Shown here one piece after another: positions 19,372-28,890 of a DNA stretch of 64,000 nucleotides. Every line of letters starts with the position of its first letter. The first letter of the stretch is position 1. The notes beneath the pieces are model-generated. The model did not search any database, had not been told where the DNA came from, and saw only the letters and a program-made list of their open reading frames with translations. The DNA is from Falsochrobactrum ovis (GTDB lineage: Bacteria; Pseudomonadota; Alphaproteobacteria; Rhizobiales; Rhizobiaceae). The stretch lies in NCBI RefSeq assembly GCF_003259955.1, contig NZ_QLMK01000005.1, forward strand, positions 111,371-175,370, given 5' to 3'. Position numbers and translations under genes: made by a program.

Positions 19372-20511
19372 CTAGCGAGCCATCTTTCGCCGGATGGCTC
19401 GCACCAGTGCCCAGATCTTCTCGTTGTTCTTGATCGCAGCGGTGACTGAGCTTTTTAAATTATCCAGAAGGCTAAATATTCTTCCCCGAACTGTCAGTGG
19501 AATTATCGTATCGAAGACCGGATATTCGACATCGCACCACTCGCGTTTATAGGGTTCATCGCCCAATCCAAAACTGTAGTAACTATATCCTGCATCGCAA
19601 CAATTTTTTATATCTTCAAAATACAAAAACTCTCCCGGACTGGCACCGGCCAGCTCGTCATTGGCTATTGCGCTAAATTCGACCGTAGGGCCCCAATCGG
19701 CCATGGATTTGCCGATGAGAGCATGGACTTTGCCATTGACCTCTAAAATCTCAAGACGGAAGGGCGGATTTTCCTTGCCTATCTGTCTGTCAAACAGCTC
19801 ATGGAAAAAATTCCGTATATCTGTTGCGGCAAACGGATCTCGGATGCCAAATTGCGCAAGGCGTTCACCTTTTAATTTAAAAAACGTGTCGAGAGCATGC
19901 CGAACCTTAGAATTATTTTGAGGAGTAAATACCCGCCATCCCCCCATCGCGTCATAGCGGCGACTATGATTATTATGTTTTTGCCGCCTCCGCTTCACCT
20001 TGCCGCGAGCGAGAACCTCGGCGAGGTCTCGGTCCAATGTCAGTGCAAACACCGGATTGGGATTGAGCCTCTGATGCAGGAGCAGCGTTGGATTGGAAAT
20101 ATTCTCCAATTCAGAGAGTTGACGGGTAAGCGACAGGGCATGGAGATCGGGGCGCTGCCGACGAATTTCAGCAACCAGCCGCTTGATTGAATTTTTGTCA
20201 ATCAGACTTGCTTTGCTAGCTTCTATCCAAGGAAAATTAACGTTGGCATGGCTTCCCCCGGGATAGCGCGCGGCCCGAAGAAAACGACTATTCACGACTT
20301 CAAATGGAATGATGAGGATCGGCTGATCGCCGTCAAATAGGCCAGCAATGAAGCTGTCTTTGTTGACGTTTTTACGCCAACTGTCCAGCCAATCAAAGTT
20401 TTGAGCATTGCCATGAATGGCGGTGTCGCTTGTCATCAACGCCTCAATAGAGGCGAAATCGGTTAATACGCGCGGCAGGAGCCGCACAGTCTTAGAAGGG
20501 AGCAAGTGCAT
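19372..20511 (-). CDS. CelD/BcsL-like GNAT-fold acyltransferase
   Basis: A 379-residue protein of the BcsL/CelD acetyltransferase group (GNAT_6), often found with polysaccharide genes. Recognisable parts are HGNAQNFDWLDSWRKN near the start, an Arg/Lys-rich KRRRQKHNNHSRRY region, and the C-terminal SPGEFLYFEDIKNCCDAGYSYYSFGLGDEPYKREWCD, the conserved end of this family. It may acylate the exopolysaccharide or its precursor; this is inference from location. The ATG at 20511 directly follows an in-frame TTG. The start is 3 bases after the small DUF2842 gene. Confidence 0.8.
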   Translation of the reverse strand: MHLLPSKTVRLLPRVLTDFASIEALMTSDTAIHGNAQNFDWLDSWRKNVNKDSFIAGLFDGDQPILIIPFEVVNSRFLRAARYPGGSHANVNFPWIEASKASLIDKNSIKRLVAEIRRQRPDLHALSLTRQLSELENISNPTLLLHQRLNPNPVFALTLDRDLAEVLARGKVKRRRQKHNNHSRRYDAMGGWRVFTPQNNSKVRHALDTFFKLKGERLAQFGIRDPFAATDIRNFFHELFDRQIGKENPPFRLEILEVNGKVHALIGKSMADWGPTVEFSAIANDELAGASPGEFLYFEDIKNCCDAGYSYYSFGLGDEPYKREWCDVEYPVFDTIIPLTVRGRIFSLLDNLKSSVTAAIKNNEKIWALVRAIRRKMAR

Positions 20512-20514
20512 CAA

Positions 20515-20733
20515 TTATTGTTCTTTTTCTTTTGGAGGTTGAACCATCCACCAGATGATCACCATTGCGGGCAAAATCCATAGCAGCCCCGTAAAGAAGA
20601 AGTAGAGCAGGTGTACCCACGGGCTGGATTCGGCAAGGGTGGCGACCGCGACGAGCGTCGCGACAATCGCATAGATCATGACCAGCGCGACTAGCAGAAA
20701 TGTTCCGATAAGTTTTTTCAGCCGAACGGGCAT
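20515..20733 (-). CDS. DUF2842 family small membrane protein
   Basis: A 72-residue protein with two hydrophobic helices (IGTFLLVALVMIYAIVATLVAVATL and LLYFFFTGLLWILPAMVIIWWM) and a short charged tail. It matches the DUF2842 family common in alphaproteobacteria, often near cox assembly genes. Function is unknown. A GGAG-like GGAGAAAAAT precedes the ATG at 20733. Confidence 0.8.
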   Translation of the reverse strand: MPVRLKKLIGTFLLVALVMIYAIVATLVAVATLAESSPWVHLLYFFFTGLLWILPAMVIIWWMVQPPKEKEQ

Positions 20734-20903
20734 ATTTTTCTCCTATATGCCGCCAATCACTATCCCGTGAACGACCGAAAAGGAAGGGACAGCAGGGCCG
20801 CAGGTCGTGCGAAACTGTCTCTGGGGGCAACTTGTAACAGTTTACCTATTGGCATGAATTTTGTACTTCATAATTATACATTGGTTTTTGGGAAGGAAAG
20901 TGG

Positions 20904-21977
20904 ATGGCGGGATTTTCCGCTCTGAAAGAGGGGCAGGCTCATTCAGGATTCGACAATGATTCAAACCGTCGTCTGATCCGCTATTGGCTCTATGCGGTTT
21001 TTGTCGTTTTAATTGCGATTGTTATGGTGGGAGGCGCTACCCGCATGACCGGATCAGGGCTTTCCATCACCGAATGGAAGCCAATTCACGGTGTGATTCC
21101 GCCGCTTAACCATGCCGAATGGCTGGAGGAATTCGACAAATATCGCCAAATTCCGCAATATCAGCAACTCAATAAGGGCATGTCCCTAAGCGAGTTCCAG
21201 TATATTTTTTGGTGGGAATGGGCGCACCGTATACTTGCCCGCTTTGTCGGCTTGCTGGTCGCTGTTCCGCTGGCATTTTTCTGGATTGCAGGTCGTCTAA
21301 ACACGACAATGAAATACAGGATGATTGGCCTGTTGGTTTTGGGTGGCTTGCAGGGAACGATCGGCTGGTGGATGGTGGCATCGGGCCTAAGTGAATTGAC
21401 GCATGTCAGCCAGTATCGCCTTGCCATTCATCTCACTATGGCCTGTTTAATTATAACAGCGGTGTTTTATATCGCACGCGGACTGGCAGATTACAGCGAA
21501 GCTCCAGCGTCTCGCGCAGTGTCACGCTTTGCAGGCTGGTTGGTTTTCGCAACTTTGGTTCAGATTTACCTTGGTGGATTGGTAGCAGGGCTGCACGCAG
21601 GTCTGACTTATAATACTTGGCCGCTTATGGATGGGGCATTTGTTCCCAACGACCTGTTCTTACAATCACCATGGTGGCGCAATCTGTTCGAGAACCCGAA
21701 AACAGTGCAATTTATCCATCGGATGTTTGCTTATGCGCTGTTAGCGCTGGCAATCATTCACGCATTCAATGTCTGGAAGATTGCACCCAATACCACCCAT
21801 GCACGCAGAACAGTGGTTCTGGTCGGATTGATATTGGTTCAGGCCGCCATCGGCGTAGCAACACTTTTGATGAGCGTTCCTATCGAACTTGGCCTTACAC
21901 ATCAGTTTGTGGCTTTGCTGGTGCTGACATTTGCGGTGGCCCATTGGCGAGGCTGCAAGGGCGCATATGCGGAATGA
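20904..21977 (+). CDS. ctaA: Heme A synthase CtaA (COX15 type)
   Basis: A 357-residue inner-membrane enzyme that oxidises heme O to heme A for cytochrome c oxidase. It has eight predicted helices and the COX15 signatures [63 protein letters not shown] and FIHRMFAY. The four haem-ligand histidines sit in WAHR, RLAIHLT, FIHRM and LTHQ. Type 2 COX15 sequences of this kind are normal for alphaproteobacteria. The GGAAGGAAAG before the ATG at 20904 supports the start. Confidence 0.96.
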   Translation: MAGFSALKEGQAHSGFDNDSNRRLIRYWLYAVFVVLIAIVMVGGATRMTGSGLSITEWKPIHGVIPPLNHAEWLEEFDKYRQIPQYQQLNKGMSLSEFQYIFWWEWAHRILARFVGLLVAVPLAFFWIAGRLNTTMKYRMIGLLVLGGLQGTIGWWMVASGLSELTHVSQYRLAIHLTMACLIITAVFYIARGLADYSEAPASRAVSRFAGWLVFATLVQIYLGGLVAGLHAGLTYNTWPLMDGAFVPNDLFLQSPWWRNLFENPKTVQFIHRMFAYALLALAIIHAFNVWKIAPNTTHARRTVVLVGLILVQAAIGVATLLMSVPIELGLTHQFVALLVLTFAVAHWRGCKGAYAE

Positions 21978-21984
21978 TTAAACG

Positions 21985-22015
21985 AAAAAGCCCGGTGACG
22001 ATCACCGGGCTTTTT
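21985..22015. terminator. Bidirectional terminator between ctaA and argC
   Basis: AAAAAGCCCGGTGA and TCACCGGGCTTTTT form a perfect 14-bp stem with a three-base loop and T runs on both strands, between two converging genes. Confidence 0.93.
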
Positions 22016-22028
22016 AATCATCGATATG

Positions 22029-22961
22029 TTATTTTCCGAGCATCAAATCCATGTTCTGAACCGCCGCGCCTGATGCGCCTTTGCCCAGATTGTCGAGCAG
22101 GGCGACCAGATTGACCTGGTCGTCACCTTCTGTCCCAAAAACAAAGAGTTTCATACCGTCCTTGCCGGCAAGTTCCTCAGCTTCTACTCGTGCTAAATTC
22201 TTGCTTTCTTCCAGCGCGACAACCTCCACAATATCTTGATCCGAATAATGTTCGGTCAATGTGGAATGGATGGTGGAAAGGCTAGGGGAGCCATTTAACT
22301 CGGTAAAAAACAGCGGAACCTGTACGATCATGCCCTGCGCAAAGCGACCGACGCTTGGGCTGAACAACGGACGCCGTTCAAGCCTGCCATGGAGTTTAAG
22401 CTCTGCCAAATGCTTGTGGCGCAACGCGAGCCCATAGAGAAAATTACTGGTTGCCAGATGCTCCGGATGATCCTTGTCTTCCATCTGGGCGATAAGCTGC
22501 TTGCCGCCGCCCGTATAGCCTGAAACGGCATTAACGCTGATCGGATAATCCGCGGGCAATAGCCCGGCATCACGCAATGGACGGATAAGCGCTATTGCGC
22601 CCGTAGGGTAACAGCCGGGATTGGCAACAAGTCGCGCTTCGGCAATTTTTTGTCTCTGAGCTTTGTCGAGTTCAGCAAAGCCGTAAACCCAGCCATCCTG
22701 AACCCGATGCGCTGTAGATGTATCAATGATCCGGGTGCTTTCATGCCCCTCCAGCAGAGCTACAGCCTCACGCGATGCATCATCCGGCAAGCAAAGAATG
22801 GCGATATCCGCAGCACGCAGATAATCAGCACGCAGATCCTTGTTACGCCGTTCCGCCTCGGGAATAGAAATCACTTCAAGATCGTCCCGCTCGGCCAGAC
22901 GACGGCGAATCTGCAAACCGGTAGTTCCGTGCTCACCATCAATGAAGATTTTCTGTTTCAT
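22029..22961 (-). CDS. argC: N-acetyl-gamma-glutamyl-phosphate reductase (short ArgC type)
   Basis: A 310-residue NADPH-dependent reductase of arginine synthesis that makes N-acetylglutamate semialdehyde. The N-terminal nucleotide site [18 protein letters not shown] and the catalytic Cys117 in [15 protein letters not shown] are clear, as is SGYTGGGKQ. This is the shorter type 2 ArgC used by alphaproteobacteria. In Brucella argC lies downstream of rplM-rpsI on the same strand, as here, with an agmatinase gene between in this window. Confidence 0.94.
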   Translation of the reverse strand: MKQKIFIDGEHGTTGLQIRRRLAERDDLEVISIPEAERRNKDLRADYLRAADIAILCLPDDASREAVALLEGHESTRIIDTSTAHRVQDGWVYGFAELDKAQRQKIAEARLVANPGCYPTGAIALIRPLRDAGLLPADYPISVNAVSGYTGGGKQLIAQMEDKDHPEHLATSNFLYGLALRHKHLAELKLHGRLERRPLFSPSVGRFAQGMIVQVPLFFTELNGSPSLSTIHSTLTEHYSDQDIVEVVALEESKNLARVEAEELAGKDGMKLFVFGTEGDDQVNLVALLDNLGKGASGAAVQNMDLMLGK

Positions 22962-23054
22962 TCACTTTGCCTTTGAATTCAGTAATTTACTACGATTTTC
23001 GGAATCAGATTGTTAAAGAGATGATTCAGTTTCTTAACTGTAATCACTCTCAAA

Positions 23055-24002
23055 TCATCGAGCGGTTTTCTCAGCCAGAAGCCCAAGATAATACATGGCA
23101 ATTGTTGCCCCTGCTATTGCCGTTATATCCGCGTGATCATAGGCCGGTGCAACCTCGACAACATCGGCACCGACAAAATCAAGTGCCGTTAGCTTGCGCA
23201 GAACGGAAAGCATCTTTGCCGATGATGGACCGCCAGCTACTGGGGTTCCAGTTCCGGGAGCAAAAGCAGGATCAAGACAATCAATATCAAATGTAAGATA
23301 AGATTTTCTGCCAGCCGTTCTGATGAGAATTTCTTCTGCTATGGCAGATGCTGACATATCCTCGATCTCATGGCCGTAGATGATCTTTATGCCGCAATTA
23401 TCGGGTGCATGGGTCCTTATGCCGATTTGAATTGAGGTGTCAGGATCTATGATTCCATCGCGTACCGCGCGGGCGACGAAAGAGCCGTGATCAATGCGTT
23501 GTCCATCATCAAACCATGTGTCTTGATGCGCATCGAATTGTACTAAGGAGAGGGGGCCATATTTCGCGGCATGAGCCTTAAGCAGTGGCCATGTAATGAA
23601 ATGATCGCCGCCCAGACTAAGCAGAAACGCATCTTTTTCCAGAATTTTTGCCGCTTCCAGCTCGATAGTGGCAGGAGTTTGCTGATGATTTCCATAGTCT
23701 AGCAGGCAATCCCCATAATCAATCACTGCGAGATTTTCAAACAGGTCCCGATCAAATGGATATTGGGGATCATTGTCAAAAATTGCCGATGCCCGACGAA
23801 TGGCCTGTGGTCCAAATCTTGCGCCAGGCCGGTTGGAAACAGCCGCATCAAAAGGAATACCCCAAACCACGGCGTCCGCGCCGTCTAATGATTTGGAATA
23901 TTTACGTCGCATGAAAGACAGAATGCCTGCATGGGTAGGATCTGTCGCTGCGCTTCTAAGATTGGTGGCGGTTATCGCATGATCGATAGTCTTTTTAGAC
24001 AT
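23055..24002 (-). CDS. speB: Agmatinase/ureohydrolase family enzyme
   Basis: A 315-residue manganese ureohydrolase. The two-metal site is complete: GGDH at 131-134, DAHQD at 157-161 and FDIDCLDPAFAPGTGTPVAGG near 240. Agmatinase (agmatine to putrescine plus urea) is the likely activity, but guanidinobutyrase and related activities cannot be excluded from motifs. The ATG at 24002 is followed by a typical alphaproteobacterial N-terminus. It sits between argC and rpsI, consistent with arginine/polyamine metabolism. Confidence 0.85.
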   Translation of the reverse strand: MSKKTIDHAITATNLRSAATDPTHAGILSFMRRKYSKSLDGADAVVWGIPFDAAVSNRPGARFGPQAIRRASAIFDNDPQYPFDRDLFENLAVIDYGDCLLDYGNHQQTPATIELEAAKILEKDAFLLSLGGDHFITWPLLKAHAAKYGPLSLVQFDAHQDTWFDDGQRIDHGSFVARAVRDGIIDPDTSIQIGIRTHAPDNCGIKIIYGHEIEDMSASAIAEEILIRTAGRKSYLTFDIDCLDPAFAPGTGTPVAGGPSSAKMLSVLRKLTALDFVGADVVEVAPAYDHADITAIAGATIAMYYLGLLAEKTAR

Positions 24003-24110
24003 GGCCGGTTTCCGATTGAATATGAGCCGCTATGAAGTTCACTGATTGGATCGAAGCAGACTTTCTATGCATTTTAGCGTGCGGTGATAGCAAAAAGTCA
24101 CTTCTAAATA

Positions 24111-24140
24111 CAAAAAAGCGGACCCAAAGGCCCGCTTTCT
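24111..24140 (-). terminator. Terminator of the rplM-rpsI operon
   Basis: Read on the minus strand, AAAGCGGG and CCCGCTTT form an 8-bp stem with a nine-base loop followed by a T run (the A run at 24111-24116). It lies 24 bases after the rpsI stop. Confidence 0.85.
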
Positions 24141-24163
24141 GTAAGTTCCGTAGCGATAGGATA

Positions 24164-24646
24164 TTAGCGCTTGGAGAACTGGAACGAACGACGAGCCTTG
24201 GCGCGACCGTACTTCTTACGTTCAACAACGCGGCTATCGCGGGTCAGGAATCCACCCTTTTTAAGAACCGAGCGCAAGCCTGGTTCGTAATAGGTGAGGG
24301 CCTTGGAGATACCATGACGTACGGCACCAGCCTGACCGGAAAGACCACCGCCAGCAACAGTAGCGATAACGTCAAACTGTCCGGCGCGGTTTGATGCAAC
24401 GATCGGCTGCTGCAGGATCATCTGCAGAACCGGACGTGCAAAATATTCGGTGAATTCTTTGCCATTTATGACGATCTTGCCAGAGCCGGGCTTAACCCAG
24501 ACGCGGGCAACAGCGTCTTTACGCTTGCCGGTTGCATAGGCGCGACCATGAGCGTCGAGCTTCTGGACGTGGACCGGAGCGGCCTGTTCGGTAGCTGCCG
24601 GAGCGACGCTGCCGAGTTCTTCGAGCGAATTGAGCTGCTCAGCCAT
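24164..24646 (-). CDS. rpsI: 30S ribosomal protein S9
   Basis: A 160-residue S9 protein with the usual [20 protein letters not shown] opening of the conserved core and the basic C-terminus [21 protein letters not shown], which reaches the ribosomal P site. About 30 acidic/alanine-rich N-terminal residues are the alphaproteobacterial extension. It follows rplM by two bases and shares its operon. Confidence 0.98.
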   Translation of the reverse strand: MAEQLNSLEELGSVAPAATEQAAPVHVQKLDAHGRAYATGKRKDAVARVWVKPGSGKIVINGKEFTEYFARPVLQMILQQPIVASNRAGQFDVIATVAGGGLSGQAGAVRHGISKALTYYEPGLRSVLKKGGFLTRDSRVVERKKYGRAKARRSFQFSKR

Positions 24647-24648
24647 GA

Positions 24649-25113
24649 TTATGCATTCCCTTTGTTCTTACGGTTCAGCGCAGCAATGTCGAGGATTTCG
24701 GGCTGCTGAGCTTCATGTGGGTGCTCGGATCCTGCATAAACGCGCAGGTTCTTCATCTGACGACGGCCGAGCGGGCCACGTGGAATCATGCGCTCAATTG
24801 CCTTCTCAACAACGCGCTCTGGGAAACGGCCTTCGAGAATCTGGCGCGCAGTGCGCTCTTTGATGCCACCTGGATGTCCGGTGTGCCAGTAGTACTTCTT
24901 GTCAGTATATTTCTTGCCAGTCAGGACAACCTTGTCGGCATTGATGATGATGACATTGTCGCCATCGTCAACATGCGGAGTGAAGGTAGCCTTATGCTTG
25001 CCACGCAGGCGATTGGCGACGATAGTGGCAAGACGACCGACAACGAGACCTTCCGCGTCGATCAAAATCCATTTCTTTACCACTTCGGCCGGCTTCTGGG
25101 AGAAAGTTGCCAT
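24649..25113 (-). CDS. rplM: 50S ribosomal protein L13
   Basis: A 154-residue L13 protein with [62 protein letters not shown] and [32 protein letters not shown], all family signatures. Together with rpsI it forms the universal rplM-rpsI operon. Both are probably under growth-rate control; no leader element is recognised in the 220 bases upstream. Confidence 0.98.
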   Translation of the reverse strand: MATFSQKPAEVVKKWILIDAEGLVVGRLATIVANRLRGKHKATFTPHVDDGDNVIIINADKVVLTGKKYTDKKYYWHTGHPGGIKERTARQILEGRFPERVVEKAIERMIPRGPLGRRQMKNLRVYAGSEHPHEAQQPEILDIAALNRKNKGNA

Positions 25114-25335
25114 TGAAGTCTTCCTTAGACTGATCCCCGATCATGCGATCCGGGCTTTTCTTGTTGCTTATGTTGGCAAAAGCCAACTTCGCGACGCACA
25201 GAATGCAATCTGTAGCGCTACGAGAGGTTCGTTACACAAACATAACGGCCACGTCAAGCAGATAATTTTGACTGCAATAGGAAAAGATCAATAAAAACAA
25301 TTGCTTAGCGTTAAGGTATTTTAATACCGTACTTT

Positions 25336-25707
25336 TTACCGGGGAGGAAGTGAATATGTCGCGATCGCATGCGCAACCAATTGGTCATTTTCCCTGGCGG
25401 TAATGGATATCTCAACTATCGCTAAACGTTTTCCGAGTTTAAGAATTTTAGCATTTCCTTGTATCAGGCCGGGGGCGGGTTTGCGTAGGAAGTTAATATT
25501 CAAATTAGTCGTAACGGCGAGCGCAAAGAGTGCCGGACCTGATACAGTTCCGCCTGGACGAAGATGTTTCTCATCGGCTTCAAACTGCAATATGCAATAA
25601 CCGTTTCCGATCTGCACAATTTCAAACTCATCATTGAGTTGCGGAAATTCACATTTCAAAAACTGGCTCAGCTCTTCGATCTGCATGACTAGCTTAGGAT
25701 TGCCCAC
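25336..25707 (-). CDS. PaaI-like hotdog-fold thioesterase
   Basis: A 123-residue protein with the PaaI/YbgC-type hotdog fold, seen in HLRPGGTVSGPALFALAVTTNLN and INFLRKPAPGLIQGNAKILKLGKRLAIVEISI. It probably hydrolyses an acyl-CoA, with unknown substrate. A GTG at 25707 with GGGGAG seven bases upstream is the best start. ATGs at 25722 and 25686 lack a ribosome-binding site. It is divergent from the CoA-binding protein gene, with a perfect palindrome between them. Confidence 0.75.
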   Translation of the reverse strand: MGNPKLVMQIEELSQFLKCEFPQLNDEFEIVQIGNGYCILQFEADEKHLRPGGTVSGPALFALAVTTNLNINFLRKPAPGLIQGNAKILKLGKRLAIVEISITARENDQLVAHAIATYSLPPR

Positions 25708-25716
25708 GCTTTCTCT

Positions 25717-25730
25717 CCCCATATATGGGG
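25717..25730. promoter_or_regulatory. CCCCATATATGGGG palindrome between divergent genes
   Basis: A perfect 14-base inverted repeat lies between the thioesterase and CoA-binding genes. Flanking CTCT (25713-25716) and AGAG (25734-25737) extend the symmetry with a three-base offset. It overlaps or abuts the GGGGAG ribosome-binding site of the thioesterase gene. It could be an operator or a small RNA hairpin. Confidence 0.45.
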
Positions 25731-25761
25731 TATAGAGTAGCAAGGCTAAAGGAGAAGCGAC

Positions 25762-26187
25762 ATGCCTGTTTCCGATAATCGCGAAATTGAAGATATTCTT
25801 CTGTCCGTTAAAACTATCGCTCTCCTTGGGGCATCGCCAAAGCTTGAGCGCCCAAGCAATAGTGTTATGCGTTTCCTTTTATTAAAAGACTATCATGTTA
25901 TTCCTGTTAATCCGGGCCAGGCGGGTAAGGAAATTCATGATCAGCGCGTGGTTGCGAGCCTAGCTGATATAGATACGCCTATTGATATGGTCGATGTGTT
26001 TCGCTCGTCGGAACATTTGCCTACCATCGTGAAGGAAATGCTCGCATTGAAGATCAAGCCCAAGGTCTTATGGACGCAACTGGGCGTGATACATCAGGAA
26101 GCTGCAGAAACAGCTGAGCGCGCTGGTATCCGTGTGGTGATGAATCGATGTCCCGCGATTGAGTTTTCTCGCCTAAACTTGGGATAA
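25762..26187 (+). CDS. CoA-binding (YccU-like) protein
   Basis: A 141-residue single-domain Rossmann protein of the CoA_binding_2 (YccU) family, with VKTIALLGASPKLERPSNSVMRFLL and YHVIPVNPGQAGKEI near the N-terminus. The end, GIRVVMNRCPAIEFSRL, is the family's conserved C-terminus. Members bind CoA or a related nucleotide, but no reaction is known. AAAGGAG lies ahead of the ATG at 25762. It is upstream of metY but separated by about 120 bases. Confidence 0.85.
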   Translation: MPVSDNREIEDILLSVKTIALLGASPKLERPSNSVMRFLLLKDYHVIPVNPGQAGKEIHDQRVVASLADIDTPIDMVDVFRSSEHLPTIVKEMLALKIKPKVLWTQLGVIHQEAAETAERAGIRVVMNRCPAIEFSRLNLG

Positions 26188-26305
26188 GTCATCAGAATAA
26201 ATTTTTATTTTACTCGTTTTTTACGAAAAAATCTTCTTTGCATTATCGGTTGTGCGGCCTAACGTCCGGCTACCTATCGCTTTTGATCCATTCCAGGAGG
26301 AAATC

Positions 26306-27589
26306 ATGTCGAAACGTTCACCCGGCATCAGCACTCTGGCCGTCCACGCCGGTGCAAAGCCAGATCCGACCACGGGAGCACGCGCAACGCCGATATATCA
26401 AACGACTTCGTTCGTTTTTGAGGACGCAGATCACGCCGCATCATTGTTCGGATTGCAAGCATTTGGCAATATTTATACGCGTATTACCAATCCAACCACC
26501 GCAGTTCTCGAAGAGCGTATTGCTGCCTTGGAAGGTGGGACCGCAGCAGTGGCGACCGCATCTGGGCATGCTGCACAATTGCTGGTCTTTCACACCTTGA
26601 TGCAGCCGGGCGATAATTTCGTCGCGGCAAACAAGCTTTATGGTGGTTCCGTTAACCAATTTGGCCAATCTTTCAAATCTTTTAATTGGGAAGTGCGCTG
26701 GGCCGATGCGACAGATCCCGAGGATTTCGCCCGTCATATTGATGAGCGTACTCGCGCGATCTTTATTGAAAGCTTTGCTAACCCCGGCGGAATTGTAACG
26801 GACATTGCTGCGATTGCAGAGATAGCGCATAAGCATGGCCTTCCGCTCATCGTCGATAACACTATGGCCTCGCCATATTTGATACGCCCAATCGAGCACG
26901 GCGCAGATATTGTTGTACATTCTCTCACCAAATTTATTGGCGGTCATGGTAACTCCATGGGCGGTATATTGGTGGATGCAGGTACATTTGATTGGGCTAA
27001 ATCCGGGAATTACCCACTTCTGACCGAACCACGTCCGGATTATGCGGGCCTCGAAATTCACAAAACCTTTGGAAATATTTCCTTTGCGATTGCTGCGCGA
27101 GTACTCGGATTGCGCGATTTCGGCCCGTCCATCTCGCCGTTCAATGCTTTTCAGATACTCACGGGCGTAGAAACACTCCCTCTGCGCATGCAGCGGCACT
27201 GCGATAATGCGCTGAAAGTGGCGAGCTGGCTCAATGAACATGAAAAAGTGTCGTGGGTAAGCTACGCTGGTCTTCCCAATGATAAATTCAACGCTTTGCA
27301 GAAGAAATATTCGCCCAAGGGCGCAGGGTCAGTCTTCACTTTTGGGATTAAGGGCGGTTACGAAGCGGGCGTGAAGTTCGTTGATAACTTGGAGTTGTTT
27401 TCGCTTCTGGCGAATCTTGGCGACACACGCTCGCTTGTGATTCACCCAGCATCCACGACGCACCGCCAGCTCAGTGACGAGCAGAAAATTGCCGCTGGAG
27501 CAGGTCCGGATGTCATTAGGCTTTCGATCGGTATTGAAGATGCAGACGATATCATAGCCGATCTGGAGCAGGCGCTCGCAAAAGCGTAA
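26306..27589 (+). CDS. metY: O-acetylhomoserine sulfhydrylase (MetY)
   Basis: A 427-residue PLP-dependent Cys/Met-metabolism enzyme, which makes homocysteine from O-acetylhomoserine and sulfide. The PLP lysine is Lys209 in VVHSLTKFIGGHG. SGHAAQLL, ESFANPGG, VDNTMASPY and the C-terminal SIGIEDADDIIADLEQAL are all characteristic. The long form with TRITNPTTAVLEERIA and the insertion after the lysine favours MetY over the shorter MetZ. A consensus AGGAGG at 26295-26300 marks the ATG at 26306. No SAM-II riboswitch motif is seen upstream. Confidence 0.93.
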   Translation: MSKRSPGISTLAVHAGAKPDPTTGARATPIYQTTSFVFEDADHAASLFGLQAFGNIYTRITNPTTAVLEERIAALEGGTAAVATASGHAAQLLVFHTLMQPGDNFVAANKLYGGSVNQFGQSFKSFNWEVRWADATDPEDFARHIDERTRAIFIESFANPGGIVTDIAAIAEIAHKHGLPLIVDNTMASPYLIRPIEHGADIVVHSLTKFIGGHGNSMGGILVDAGTFDWAKSGNYPLLTEPRPDYAGLEIHKTFGNISFAIAARVLGLRDFGPSISPFNAFQILTGVETLPLRMQRHCDNALKVASWLNEHEKVSWVSYAGLPNDKFNALQKKYSPKGAGSVFTFGIKGGYEAGVKFVDNLELFSLLANLGDTRSLVIHPASTTHRQLSDEQKIAAGAGPDVIRLSIGIEDADDIIADLEQALAKA

Positions 27590-27620
27590 TAATCGTCTTT
27601 AACATCAGAACATTGAAAAT

Positions 27621-27653
27621 GGGACGTTTTCTGCTTTGAAAGCGTCCCTTTTT
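27621..27653 (+). terminator. Terminator after metY
   Basis: GGGACGTTTTC and GAAAGCGTCCC form an 11-bp stem (one G-T pair) with a six-base loop and a following T run. It ends the chromosomal operon just before the prophage. Confidence 0.9.
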
Positions 27654-27671
27654 GATTCTTAAAAAACACAA

Positions 27672-27710
27672 TCCAGCAATAAACAATGCAGGCGGGGCAT
27701 CGTTGCTGGA
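27672..27710 (-). terminator. Hairpin between metY and the integrase gene
   Basis: TCCAGCAA (27672-27679) and TTGCTGGA (27703-27710) form a perfect 8-bp stem, with further partial pairing inside (ACAATGC against GCATCGT). On the minus strand a T-rich stretch (complement of 27660-27666) follows shortly, so it can end the integrase operon. It also lies where a left attachment core would be expected. Confidence 0.45.
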
Positions 27711-27788
27711 ATGACTTTGAAATGGTTGGAAAAAAGCTGCAACTTGAACTTTGCAAGGCTGAATGGTGGGCGATGAGAGACCACCACA

Positions 27789-28880
27789 TCAGTTTTCAGT
27801 CTTTGATTTTATTGGCTTTTTCGCGATAATTCCCTCACCTGTATTTGGGTGAGGGGCAATTCTGTTCTCTATCTGGTCCGCAACGATACGGCTTGTCTCA
27901 ATGCCAAGCCTGCGCCTATCTACTCCTTTTGTATAAATTTCTGCCGTTGCGATGCTTGTCCATCCGTATTGCGCGAGCAGGTGATGGGATGCGGCCCCAC
28001 CCTCTGCGGCCATGGTTGCACTGAGTTTACGCAAGCCGTGGGCTGATTTTGTGACGCCCGCGTTCGTGCAAGCTGTCCGGAACCAATTACCAAAGCTTTC
28101 TTTCGTGAACGGTTTGCGAATATGACTTTCTATTAAGTGGAGGCCATTTCTTGGTGTGGCATCTATGATGTTAATCAGATCTTCTGAAAGCTCGACGCTT
28201 ATTTTTGCTCCGGTCTTCGCTGTGTCCATGGAAAGAACGCGGTCGTTGATGTGCTGCCGTCCTACGCGCACAACGTCGGATCGACGCAGCCCGGCCAAAA
28301 GCATCAGCTCCATGGCTAATCGTTCATGCGTACCAACTTTATGATAGCCTCGGAATGCAATCACATCCTCGACAGTCCACGCCGGGAAGCCCGTTGTTTT
28401 GTATTCAGGCAGATCAATATCGGTCGTGGGATCAAGGGTTACATATTGCATCTTTTTGGCCCAAGAGAATAGACCTCTTAATGTTTTCAGGAAGTTGCCC
28501 GCTTGGGCGGGGGTTTCATGCCTGCGGTCCACGCCAGCCTGAATCACATCTTGAGTAAAAACTGATAACGCTTTGTTCGCATTATCTTTTAGCATCTTCT
28601 CCATGATCAAACGCTGTTGTTTTTTGGTGGCCTCCGAATACGCTGCCCACCTAGCACTTTCGTTCGTGTATTTATCCCAGAGCCATTGTAGAGTTCCGGT
28701 TGGAACGTGTTTAACTGCAACGGGTTCGCCAGCTAATGCAGCGCGATAAGCTTCCTTGAAGGCTGGATCATTTGGGCTTGGTAGGCGGGTGCGTTTTCCT
28801 TTCCCCATGCGAAAATAATAGACCCACTTGCCATGGCGGGTCTTTTGCCGGTGTACATAGAGAGGAAGCTTTCTCTTCAT
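27789..28880 (-). CDS. int: Prophage tyrosine integrase
   Basis: A 363-residue tyrosine recombinase that integrates and excises the prophage. An N-terminal arm-binding region (MKRKLPLYVHRQKTRHGKWVYYF...) and a SAM-like core-binding domain precede the catalytic domain. The catalytic set is complete: Arg199 in AGLRRSD, Lys222 in TAKTG, His281-Arg284 in HGLRK, Trp307 in QYGW and Tyr316 in TAEIYTKG. The ATG at 28880 is preferred over a longer frame to 29033, because a 56-codon gene ends 10 bases upstream. It is the last gene of the leftward operon. Confidence 0.93.
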   Translation of the reverse strand: MKRKLPLYVHRQKTRHGKWVYYFRMGKGKRTRLPSPNDPAFKEAYRAALAGEPVAVKHVPTGTLQWLWDKYTNESARWAAYSEATKKQQRLIMEKMLKDNANKALSVFTQDVIQAGVDRRHETPAQAGNFLKTLRGLFSWAKKMQYVTLDPTTDIDLPEYKTTGFPAWTVEDVIAFRGYHKVGTHERLAMELMLLAGLRRSDVVRVGRQHINDRVLSMDTAKTGAKISVELSEDLINIIDATPRNGLHLIESHIRKPFTKESFGNWFRTACTNAGVTKSAHGLRKLSATMAAEGGAASHHLLAQYGWTSIATAEIYTKGVDRRRLGIETSRIVADQIENRIAPHPNTGEGIIAKKPIKSKTEN

Positions 28881-28890
28881 TCGATAACTG

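Noticed and set aside
26188-26305. SAM-II riboswitch upstream of metY
   Set aside because: The conserved SAM-II core and pseudoknot segments are not present in the 118 bases before the gene.
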